In this document: positions 14,432 through 21,302 of the stretch, piece after piece
How positions within the stretch are numbered: position 1 is the first letter of the stretch
Layout of the letters: the number at the start of each line of letters is the position of its first letter
Assembly: GCA_030601485.1 (NCBI GenBank)
Contig: JAUVTO010000008.1
Location: 1-22,325 of the forward strand
DNA length: 22,325 nt
Direction of reading: 5' to 3'
Source: Desulfobacterales bacterium
Lineage (GTDB): Bacteria; Desulfobacterota; Desulfobacteria; Desulfobacterales; UBA11574
Position numbers and translations under genes: made by a program
Notes under the pieces: model-generated
Seen by the model: only the letters and a program-made list of their open reading frames with translations
What the model was told of the DNA's origin: nothing
Database searches by the model: none

Positions 14432-14773
14432 TTAATTTTCCTCCTTGATCAACATTTTTTTTTAGTACAATTAAGACTCTCTTTTATTTGCTATATCTCT
14501 TTTTTTAAAAAGTCAACTAAATATGTAGAACATAAAAAAGGCCATACAACGGTTGACAACGCTTTAACCTTATGAAAAATAAATTTGATTGAACTTTGTT
14601 CGCTTTTTTACCCCGCCTATCCCGTAAAGACGTCAGATCATACCGGGGTGAAACCTTTTTTGTATTTGACCGGGGCTATATAAGAGACAAAAGGATCATG
14701 CCTCAAAAAATTAATTTATTTATCCCGCTTATGGCGGTATAGAATTCCCAGGATGTTTACTTACAGGTCATAA
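14432..14773. other. 342-bp divergent intergenic region
   Basis: This separates the leftward winged-helix gene from the rightward helicase gene. It holds the winged-helix promoter candidate at 14490-14516. For the rightward gene there is a perfect TTGACA at 14553-14558 without a convincing -10 (AAAAAT about 16 bases later), and a TATATAA at 14677-14683 with no good -35. ACCCCG at 14610-14615 and CGGGGT at 14644-14649 are inverted with a 28-base loop. No small gene or known RNA was recognised. Confidence 0.4.
14490..14516 (-). promoter_or_regulatory. Candidate promoter of winged-helix gene B
   Basis: On the minus strand TTGACT (14516-14511) precedes TATAGC (14495-14490) with a 15-base spacer, slightly short for a sigma-70 promoter. 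The TTGACTTTTTA string is shared with the region upstream of paralogue A. Confidence 0.4.
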
Positions 14774-16711
14774 ATGAAAAAGAATTCTCGCATTCCCTAT
14801 AAAAAAGCACTGAATTCTTCTCAACTGGAAGCTGTCCAATTCAAAGAAGGACCGCTTCTTGTCATCGCAGGAGCGGGAAGCGGAAAGACCAGAACGTTAA
14901 CCTACCGGGTTGCACGTCTGGTAGAAGAAGGGATATCACCAGGTTCCATTCTTCTTCTGACATTTACGCGCAAAGCATCTCAGGAAATGCTGAAGAGAGC
15001 CGTAGCGTTGCTTGATAATAGGTGTGAAAAGGTTTCCGGGGGAACTTTTCATTCTTTTTCCCATGCTGTTCTGCGAAGATATGCTTCCAAAATAGGATTC
15101 GACCGTGACTTTTCCATTATAGACCGTACTGATGCCGAACAGCTCATCAGTATGCTGAGAAAAGAAATGGGAGCATTTTCAAGGGACCGTTCCTTTCCCA
15201 GAAAACAGACCCTGGCCAATATTTTCAGCCGGTCTGTCAACAAAGTTCTATCTGTTGAAGATGTGGTTTTAAATGATTATTCGCATTTTACTTCTCATAT
15301 AGAAGCAATAGTTGCGCTTTCCAATGCTTACCGAAAACAAAAAGCCGAGAATAATTTATTTGATTATGACGACCTTCTAATATATTTAGAGATGCTTTTA
15401 AAAAATCACTCTGACGTTCGTGACAAAATCTGTTCAACATATCACTATGTAATGGTAGATGAATACCAGGATACCAATAAGATTCAGGCGGAAATCATAT
15501 ATCTTCTTGCCGGTACCAACAAAAATGTCATGGTTGTCGGTGATGATTCACAAAGTATTTATGCTTTCAGAGGCGCAAATTTCGAAAATATAATGAGGTT
15601 TCCTGAAGTGTTTTCCGGGACCCGAATAATCAGGCTTGAAGAAAACTATAGAAGTGTTCAACCCATATTAAAGCTTACCAACGTCATTATTGAACGGGCG
15701 GCGCAAAAATATTCAAAGATTCTTTTTACTCGAAAATCCGGAGGGTCTTTGCCGTTACTTGTAAATACCCGGAGTGAAAACAGCCAATCGCGATTTGTGG
15801 TTAAAAAGATTCGGGAGATTAATCGCAAAGGTATTCCTTTGAACCAGATCGCAGTACTTTTTAGAGCAAGTTTTCATTCCTTTGATCTTGAAATTGAACT
15901 GAGTAGAGAAGGAATTCCTTTTATCAAGGTGGGTGGTTTTAAATTTATGGAATCCGCACATATTAAGGATGTCCTGGCCCATCTCAGAGTTATTTCCAAT
16001 CCCCTTGACAGGATAAGTTGGTATAGAATACTTCTCCTTTTAGATAATATCGGTCCAAAAACCGCTATTGATATTTATGAAACAATCCTGGCTGAAAAAG
16101 CTGGATATACAGGGATTTTTGCAATCCAACCTAAATCCAGACGATCAAAGAGTATAGTTAGATTAAAAGATCTCTTTTCAACTATTGATTCAAAACCCAT
16201 GTCCGTTCCCCAATTAGGTGAAGCTGTTGTTAATTATTATTTGCCCATATTAAAAGAAAAATATGATGACCATCCGAAACGTACCAGAGATCTTGAGCAT
16301 CTTGTAACCATAATGGAACGGTACGGAAATCTCAAACCCTTTTTGAGCGATATGGCTCTTGAGCCGCCAAATACAAGTCTCAATGACTCTTTTTTAACCG
16401 CCGATCAGAGTGAAGACCGGCTCATTCTTTCAACAATACACTCCGCCAAAGGTCTTGAATGGCATACCGTTTTTATTATATGGGCTCTTGAGGGACGATT
16501 TCCCTCCATATATGCTTTGCACAGTAAAAAGGAGCTTGAGGAAGAACTGAGGCTTATGTACGTTGCTTCGACACGGGCTAAAGAAAATCTGTTTTTTACA
16601 TATCCGGTTCAAGTTTATGACAGAGTCTCAGGAATGATCTTGAATCGGCCATCCAGTTTTATCGATGACATACCTGACGATATACTTGCAGAACATTCGG
16701 CGGGCATGTGA
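14774..16711 (+). CDS. UvrD/PcrA-like superfamily 1A DNA helicase
   Basis: A 645-residue 3'-to-5' SF1 helicase. Motifs in order are the Q motif LNSSQLEAV (13-21), Walker A AGAGSGKT (32-39), Ia TFTRKASQEML (63-73), Walker B VDEYQD (228-233), III VVGDDSQSIYAFRG (254-267), IV EENYRS (289-294), V STIHSAKGLEW (553-563) and VI YVASTRAKENLFF (596-608). All catalytic residues look intact. It is shorter than E. coli UvrD (720) and ends soon after motif VI, so the C-terminal RNA-polymerase/UvrB-interacting tail of PcrA/UvrD seems missing. It could be a general repair or replication-conflict helicase, or a second lineage-specific paralogue. It stands alone: divergent from the winged-helix gene and convergent with phoU 34 bases away. 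I leave the gene symbol blank for that reason. Confidence 0.88.
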   Translation: MKKNSRIPYKKALNSSQLEAVQFKEGPLLVIAGAGSGKTRTLTYRVARLVEEGISPGSILLLTFTRKASQEMLKRAVALLDNRCEKVSGGTFHSFSHAVLRRYASKIGFDRDFSIIDRTDAEQLISMLRKEMGAFSRDRSFPRKQTLANIFSRSVNKVLSVEDVVLNDYSHFTSHIEAIVALSNAYRKQKAENNLFDYDDLLIYLEMLLKNHSDVRDKICSTYHYVMVDEYQDTNKIQAEIIYLLAGTNKNVMVVGDDSQSIYAFRGANFENIMRFPEVFSGTRIIRLEENYRSVQPILKLTNVIIERAAQKYSKILFTRKSGGSLPLLVNTRSENSQSRFVVKKIREINRKGIPLNQIAVLFRASFHSFDLEIELSREGIPFIKVGGFKFMESAHIKDVLAHLRVISNPLDRISWYRILLLLDNIGPKTAIDIYETILAEKAGYTGIFAIQPKSRRSKSIVRLKDLFSTIDSKPMSVPQLGEAVVNYYLPILKEKYDDHPKRTRDLEHLVTIMERYGNLKPFLSDMALEPPNTSLNDSFLTADQSEDRLILSTIHSAKGLEWHTVFIIWALEGRFPSIYALHSKKELEEELRLMYVASTRAKENLFFTYPVQVYDRVSGMILNRPSSFIDDIPDDILAEHSAGM

Positions 16712-16745
16712 GCCCTAAGACCTTGAGTGATATAATTTTTTTAGC

Positions 16746-17408
16746 TTATGTCTCCAATCTTCCATGCCGTACGATTTCACCTTCTATCAGGTAAATGACT
16801 TCTTCGGCAATATTTGTTGCATGGTCGGCAATGCGTTCAAGGTGACGTGAGATCAAAAGCAGATTGATAAAATACTCCACATGATCCGGGTTATCTTTAA
16901 TGACATCCTTCACTATACGGTGGGCCTCCCCGTTGATTTTATCAACTTCATCATCCAGAATGCATACCTTGAAAGCGAGATCCACGTCCAGATTCACGAG
17001 GGCATCCAGGCTTTTTTTGAGCATGGCTTCGGTCTTTTCAGCCATTGAATAAAAGTCAAAATCGAAATGCAGTTTTTCACCCTTTGCGATATATTTTACC
17101 CCCCGGGCGATGTTCACAGCTTCATCAGCGATTCTTTCAAGGTCGTTGTTGATCTTGATCACAGCGGTAATAAATCGAAGATCCACGGCAACCGGCTGAT
17201 GTAGCGCCAACACCTTCAGACATTCTTCTTCAATTTCGACTTCCATTTCATCAATCTCGTAGTCCGTATTTATAATCTTATCCGCTATTGTGACATCTCG
17301 GTTCTCGATTGCTTTGATTGCCATGCGAACACGATCTTCCACCATGGCACCCAGAGATAGAATCCTCTTTTTTAATTTCTCCAGCTCTTTATGAAAATGC
17401 TTGGCCAT
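16746..17408 (-). CDS. phoU: Phosphate-specific transport accessory regulator PhoU
   Basis: A 220-residue all-helical cytoplasmic protein with two three-helix bundles. It restrains phosphate uptake through PstSCAB and, where present, signals to the PhoR/PhoB system. The twin metal-binding signatures are ERIADEAVNIA (91-101) and ERIADHATNIAEEV (191-204). I start at MAKHFHKELEKL because this matches the normal PhoU N-terminus and has AGAAGG just upstream; an in-frame ATG at 17450 would add 14 residues of no clear similarity. It is the last gene of the leftward pst operon, 94 bases after pstB. No phoR or phoB gene is in the window. Confidence 0.94.
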   Translation of the reverse strand: MAKHFHKELEKLKKRILSLGAMVEDRVRMAIKAIENRDVTIADKIINTDYEIDEMEVEIEEECLKVLALHQPVAVDLRFITAVIKINNDLERIADEAVNIARGVKYIAKGEKLHFDFDFYSMAEKTEAMLKKSLDALVNLDVDLAFKVCILDDEVDKINGEAHRIVKDVIKDNPDHVEYFINLLLISRHLERIADHATNIAEEVIYLIEGEIVRHGRLET

Positions 17409-17502
17409 AATCCTTCTCTTGATAACTATTGCGTATATTTTACAAGTCAAAATTGCCGCAGCCGCATGACGCGAAATCGGCAGTATTTATTTGATATTTG
17501 AT

Positions 17503-18264
17503 CTATCCAAAACGACCAGTAATATAATCTTCCGTCTGTTTCAGCTTCGGTCGGGTAAAAAGGGTGTTGGTGTAATTAACTTCTATGAGTTTTCCCATGT
17601 AAAAAAAAGCAGTGATATCAGATACCCTGGCCGCCTGCTGCATGTTATGTGTAACAATGATAATGGTATAGGTTATTTTTAACTGATGAATAAGCTCTTC
17701 AATCTTTTGGGTGGCTATGGGATCCAGGGCCGAGCAAGGCTCATCCATCAAAAGGACTTCAGGTTCAACGGCCAGAGCCCTGGCGATGCAGAGGCGCTGC
17801 TGCTGCCCCCCTGATAAGCCTAATGCCGAGTCGTGCAGCCTGTCTTTCACCTCACCCCAGAGTGCAGCCCGTATAAGACTTTTTTCCACCTTACTGGCAA
17901 TTTTACTTTTATCTTTAACACCATTTACCTTTAGACCATAGGCAATATTTTCAAAAATACTTTTAGGGAAAGGATTCGGCTTCTGTAAAACCATGCCGAC
18001 CCGGCTGCGGATCGTAACTACATCTACCGAAGGTGCGTAGATATCTTCACCGTCTAAAAGTAGTTCTCCTTCCATCCGGCTGTATGCGATAAGATCGTTC
18101 ATCCGATTCATACATCTTAAATAAGTACTCTTACCGCAACCGGATGGCCCGATCAAGGCCGTAACCTTGTTTTCAGAAAATTCAAGTGAAATGTCATGTA
18201 AGGCTTCAAAATCACCATAGTAAAAATGCAGATGATTTGACACCATTTTCAAGGGTCTTTCCAT
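17503..18264 (-). CDS. pstB: Phosphate ABC transporter ATP-binding protein PstB
   Basis: A 253-residue ATPase that powers the PstCA channel on the cytoplasmic side. Walker A GPSGCGKST is at 39-47, the Q-loop LQKPNPFP at 93-100 (typical of PstB), the ABC signature LSGGQQQRL at 150-158, Walker B VLLMDEP at 170-176 and the switch histidine in IVTHNM at 203-208. Full length and intact. Its ribosome binding site AAGGAA (18276-18271) lies just past the pstA stop codon, 6 bases before the ATG, so pstA and pstB are tightly coupled. Confidence 0.97.
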   Translation of the reverse strand: MERPLKMVSNHLHFYYGDFEALHDISLEFSENKVTALIGPSGCGKSTYLRCMNRMNDLIAYSRMEGELLLDGEDIYAPSVDVVTIRSRVGMVLQKPNPFPKSIFENIAYGLKVNGVKDKSKIASKVEKSLIRAALWGEVKDRLHDSALGLSGGQQQRLCIARALAVEPEVLLMDEPCSALDPIATQKIEELIHQLKITYTIIIVTHNMQQAARVSDITAFFYMGKLIEVNYTNTLFTRPKLKQTEDYITGRFG

Positions 18265-18276
18265 TTCCGATTCCTT

Positions 18277-19242
18277 TTATTGCATCCGCTTTCTCAGTCG
18301 CGCTCGCCACAAAATGGCGGCCAGGTTTAAACCCAGGACGAGGGCAATCAGCACCAGCGCCGTGCCGTATTGAAGCGGACGGGTAGCTTCAATCTCAGTG
18401 CCGGCCGTGGCCAGAACATAGATGTGATAGGGCAATGCCATGATTTCGTCAAATACCGAGGATGGCATGCGCGGTGAAAAAAATACCGCGGCGGTAAACA
18501 TAATTGGTGCGGTTTCTCCGGCTGCCCGGCTGATACCCAGAATACCACCGGTCAGTATTCCCGGCAGGGCTGTTGGCAAGACCACGCGGAAGATCGTCTG
18601 CAACTTGGTGGCTCCGAGACCCAGAGAAGCTTCACGATATGTATCCGGTACAGCTTTGAGCGCTTCCTCTGAAGCGCCGATAATCACGGGCAGGGTCATG
18701 GCCCCCAGCGTGAGAGCACCGGCCAGCAGACTCACCCCCATTTTTAAGTAAATACAAAAAAAAGCCAGGCCGAACAGACCAAAAACCACAGATGGAACGC
18801 CTGCCAAATTGTTGATACCCAGACGAATTAATCTCAGTATTCGGCCGGGACGGGCATACTCGTTCAAATAGATTGCCGAGGCGATGCCGATGGGAAAAGC
18901 GACGATGATAGCACCCAGACTGAGACCCAATGTGCCCACAATACACGGCAGGATCCCCCCCTTTGTCATGGAATCCTTTGGCGCCTGGGTTAAAAATGTC
19001 CAGGTAATAGCTCGCCACCCGTTGGCCACCATAAAATATATGATGATTAACAGCGCAACACCGTTAACCCAGGCAGCGCCACGAAAAAAGAAAAACACGA
19101 TCTTCTGGATCAGTTGCCGTCGGCTCATTTGGGATGAAGCAGGTGGGCTATTCCTGTTTTTGGTTTGATCGATCTTTTCGATTTTTGTTGTTAAGTCGAT
19201 AGGCGGAAAATTGACCATGGTTTCGACTCTTGTTGTTTGCAT
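18277..19242 (-). CDS. pstA: Phosphate ABC transporter permease PstA
   Basis: A 321-residue inner-membrane permease that pairs with PstC to form the phosphate channel. After a polar N-terminal extension (1-45) come about six membrane helices, with the EAA-type coupling loop EASLGLGATKLQTIFRVVLP at 204-223 followed by GISRAAGETAP. The N-terminal extension is longer than in E. coli PstA, and neither ATG 19242 nor the Met at 19218 has a strong ribosome binding site, so the exact start is uncertain. It lies 66 bases after pstC and 12 before pstB. Confidence 0.95.
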   Translation of the reverse strand: MQTTRVETMVNFPPIDLTTKIEKIDQTKNRNSPPASSQMSRRQLIQKIVFFFFRGAAWVNGVALLIIIYFMVANGWRAITWTFLTQAPKDSMTKGGILPCIVGTLGLSLGAIIVAFPIGIASAIYLNEYARPGRILRLIRLGINNLAGVPSVVFGLFGLAFFCIYLKMGVSLLAGALTLGAMTLPVIIGASEEALKAVPDTYREASLGLGATKLQTIFRVVLPTALPGILTGGILGISRAAGETAPIMFTAAVFFSPRMPSSVFDEIMALPYHIYVLATAGTEIEATRPLQYGTALVLIALVLGLNLAAILWRARLRKRMQ

Positions 19243-19308
19243 GTTGCCTGTACCCTATCATTTATGTGGAATGAACGGTTTTAAAAAAAATGTTTTGAAA
19301 TATTCATT

Positions 19309-20202
19309 CTAAAGGGATGCCTCTCCTACCTGTCTATATTTGTGCGCAATATGTTCTGCGATGATATTGAAAATAAACACGAAGACAAACAGAACAATGC
19401 CGGTTGCAAATAGTGCATAGTAGTGGTCTCCGCGAAACGGTGCTTCAGCCATTTCAGCAGCAATGCTGGCCGGCATGGGGCGAGCCGGATCGAAAATTGA
19501 AGCAGGTACCATGGCGGCGCCGCCGGCAACCATCAAAACCACCATGGTTTCGCCGATGGCCCTCGACATACCCAGAATAATCGCAGTGCTGATACCGGAA
19601 ATAGAAGCCGGGAGAACGACCCGTACAATGGTTTCCAGATGGGTGGCACCTAAGGCTAATGATGCTTCTTTCAGATTTGTGGGAACACTGTAAATGGCAT
19701 CTTCTGAAATACTGCATATTGTGGGAACCGACATAAAAGCCAGCATTAAGGATGCATTAAAAATGTTTAGCCCGGTAGGAATATCAAGGACGTTTTGCAA
19801 AAACGGCGCTACGATGACCATCCCGAAAAAACCGATAACAACCGAGGGAAGTGCCGCCAGCAGTTCCACAATCGGCTTGACGATCTCACGAATTTTCACT
19901 CTGGCGATTTCCGCCAGATAGACAGCGCTCATTACACCCAGTGGTATGGATACAGCCGCAGATAAGATCGTAACGACAACGGACCCGATAATCAGCGGGA
20001 AAATACCGAAGTCCGGCGGATCAGACGTAGGATACCAGTATGATCCAAAAATAAAATCTTTAACCGAAACGACTTTAAAAATCGGCAACCCTTCCATGAA
20101 GAGGAACACGGAGATCATAAACAGAATAGTGATGGATGCCGTTGCAATACAGAAAAAGAAAACGTTCATTCCTCGATCTTTTATTTGACGAGTGTTTGCC
20201 AT
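19309..20202 (-). CDS. pstC: Phosphate ABC transporter permease PstC
   Basis: A 297-residue inner-membrane permease, partner of PstA. A first helix at about 13-36 is followed by the periplasmic segment with FGSYWYPTSDPPDFG (52-66), then five more helices. The coupling loop EASLALGATHLETIVRVVLP is at 179-198, followed by GMSRAIGETM. Size and topology are normal. The start ATG has a poor ribosome binding site. A perfect hairpin with a T-run lies between pstS and this gene, so it is probably expressed at a lower level than pstS by read-through. Confidence 0.95.
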   Translation of the reverse strand: MANTRQIKDRGMNVFFFCIATASITILFMISVFLFMEGLPIFKVVSVKDFIFGSYWYPTSDPPDFGIFPLIIGSVVVTILSAAVSIPLGVMSAVYLAEIARVKIREIVKPIVELLAALPSVVIGFFGMVIVAPFLQNVLDIPTGLNIFNASLMLAFMSVPTICSISEDAIYSVPTNLKEASLALGATHLETIVRVVLPASISGISTAIILGMSRAIGETMVVLMVAGGAAMVPASIFDPARPMPASIAAEMAEAPFRGDHYYALFATGIVLFVFVFIFNIIAEHIAHKYRQVGEASL

Positions 20203-20246
20203 CTCGCTGTCTTGCCTTTGTTTGGTGTAAGATTTTTTGAAAAATA

Positions 20247-20276
20247 GTGACGCGCAATGGTATAATTGCGCGTCAC
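20247..20276 (-). terminator. Attenuator-like intrinsic hairpin between pstS and pstC
   Basis: GTGACGCGCAAT (20247-20258) and ATTGCGCGTCAC (20265-20276) form a perfect 12-bp, GC-rich stem with a 6-nt loop. Read on the minus strand it is followed directly by TATTTTTC. It lies 27 bases after the pstS stop and 44 before the pstC start. It should either partly terminate transcription or protect the pstS mRNA 3' end. Confidence 0.85.
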
Positions 20277-20303
20277 AGGGTTATATAGAGTGTTTAGAGG
20301 GAA

Positions 20304-21118
20304 TTAATACAGCGGTACATAACCGGCTTCGCCAACCAGCTTTTGGCCTTTAGCAGGGTGAAGAACATAGTTAAGGAACTTCACCGTCTCGCCCTTGGGC
20401 CATCCCTGTGTGAACATAAAGAGTGGCCGGCTGATGGGGAATGTACCGTCAAGCGTTGTTTCCATAGAGCCGGTCACACCGTTTACGGTCAATGCCTTTA
20501 CATCTTTGTTCAGATATCCGAGACCGATATAACCGATGGCGTATTTATTTTTTGCAACAGCCTGGGCCACCGCACCGTTGGATGCTTGAAGCAGCGCACC
20601 AGGATATACCCTATCTTTTTTCATAACTTTTTTATTCCACACCTCATAGGTTCCCGATGAAGTATCACGGGATATAACCACGACCTTTTTATCTATACCA
20701 CCCACGTTCTTCCAATTCCTGACCTCGCCTTTATAGATTGCTTTTAGCTGATCCATGCTAATATCTTTGATGGGATTGCTTGGATGTACCACAGGCATAA
20801 TGCAGTCGTATGCAACTCGGAAAGGAACCGGATAAACCCCTTTTTCAACCGCAAGTTTTACTTCTTTGTCTTTGATAAACCTGGAACTGTCCGCAATATC
20901 GGTGGTACCGTCAATAATTGCCTTAATACCGTTACCGGATCCACCGCCGGAAATAGAAATGGGCACGTCAGGATTTTCTTTCATATAAGCTTCCGCCACT
21001 TTCTGAGCTATGGGCAGAACAGTTGTAGAACCTTTTATTACGATGTTGCCTGCAGCGGCAAATGTGACAACACAAAAAATCGAAAAAGCGATTGTTAATA
21101 CAAAACTTATTTTTTCAT
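20304..21118 (-). CDS. pstS: Phosphate-binding protein PstS, with an apparent 1-base frameshift in the signal peptide
   Basis: The periplasmic phosphate-binding component. The uninterrupted frame covers the whole mature protein, with GSTTV near its start, SGGGSGNG, and SRDTSSGTYEVW, which are the phosphate-contacting loops of PstS. Upstream in this frame a clear signal peptide is encoded (ISFVLTIAFSIFCVVTFAAA), but the frame has no ATG, GTG or TTG ahead of it. The obvious start, ATG at 21118-21116 with GGAGG at 21132-21128 nine bases before, is one base out: it reads Met-Lys-Lys-stop. One more A in the A6 tract (21110-21115 on the plus strand) would give MKKISFVLT and a normal 271-residue precursor. 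The GTG at 20999 could only make a protein without export signal or the first phosphate loop. It is either a sequencing or assembly indel, a real mutation, or slippage at the A tract. Confidence 0.88.
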
Positions 21119-21161
21119 ACTTCTTTACCTCCCATTATTATGAACTGAAATTAATATTTAT

Positions 21162-21201
21162 TTGTTAGATTTATGTTAGCGAAATGTTAGGATTTGGTTA
21201 A
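21162..21201 (-). promoter_or_regulatory. Pho-box-like operator: four 7-bp units with 11-bp period
   Basis: Read on the minus strand, the units TTAACCA, CTAACAT, CTAACAT and CTAACAA are each separated by 4 bases (AATC, TTCG, AAAT), giving an exact 11-bp repeat ending 43 bases before the pstS ATG. Tandem 7-bp units with 4-bp AT-rich spacers are the layout of PhoB/PhoP binding sites. An AT-rich TATTAAT follows and may serve as -10. This is most likely the phosphate-starvation promoter of pstSCAB-phoU. Confidence 0.75.
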
Positions 21202-21245
21202 CCACCTGTTTTTTCACCCCCTTTGAAATAAATTCCATGATACAA

Positions 21246-21280
21246 CCAGAGGGGTGTGCTTGAAGAGGCCATCCCTCTGG
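21246..21280 (-). terminator. Hairpin after the porin gene
   Basis: CCAGAGGG at 21246-21253 pairs perfectly with CCCTCTGG at 21273-21280 around a 19-nt loop. Read on the minus strand it lies 22 bases after the porin stop codon and is followed by TTGTATC, only a weak T-run. It probably separates the porin transcript from pstS. Confidence 0.5.
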
Positions 21281-21302
21281 AGATATAATTGATCAACAAA
21301 TA

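Noticed and set aside
20304..20999. PstS translated from the GTG at 20999
   Set aside because: It would lack the signal peptide and the first phosphate-binding loop GSTTV, both encoded just upstream in the same frame.
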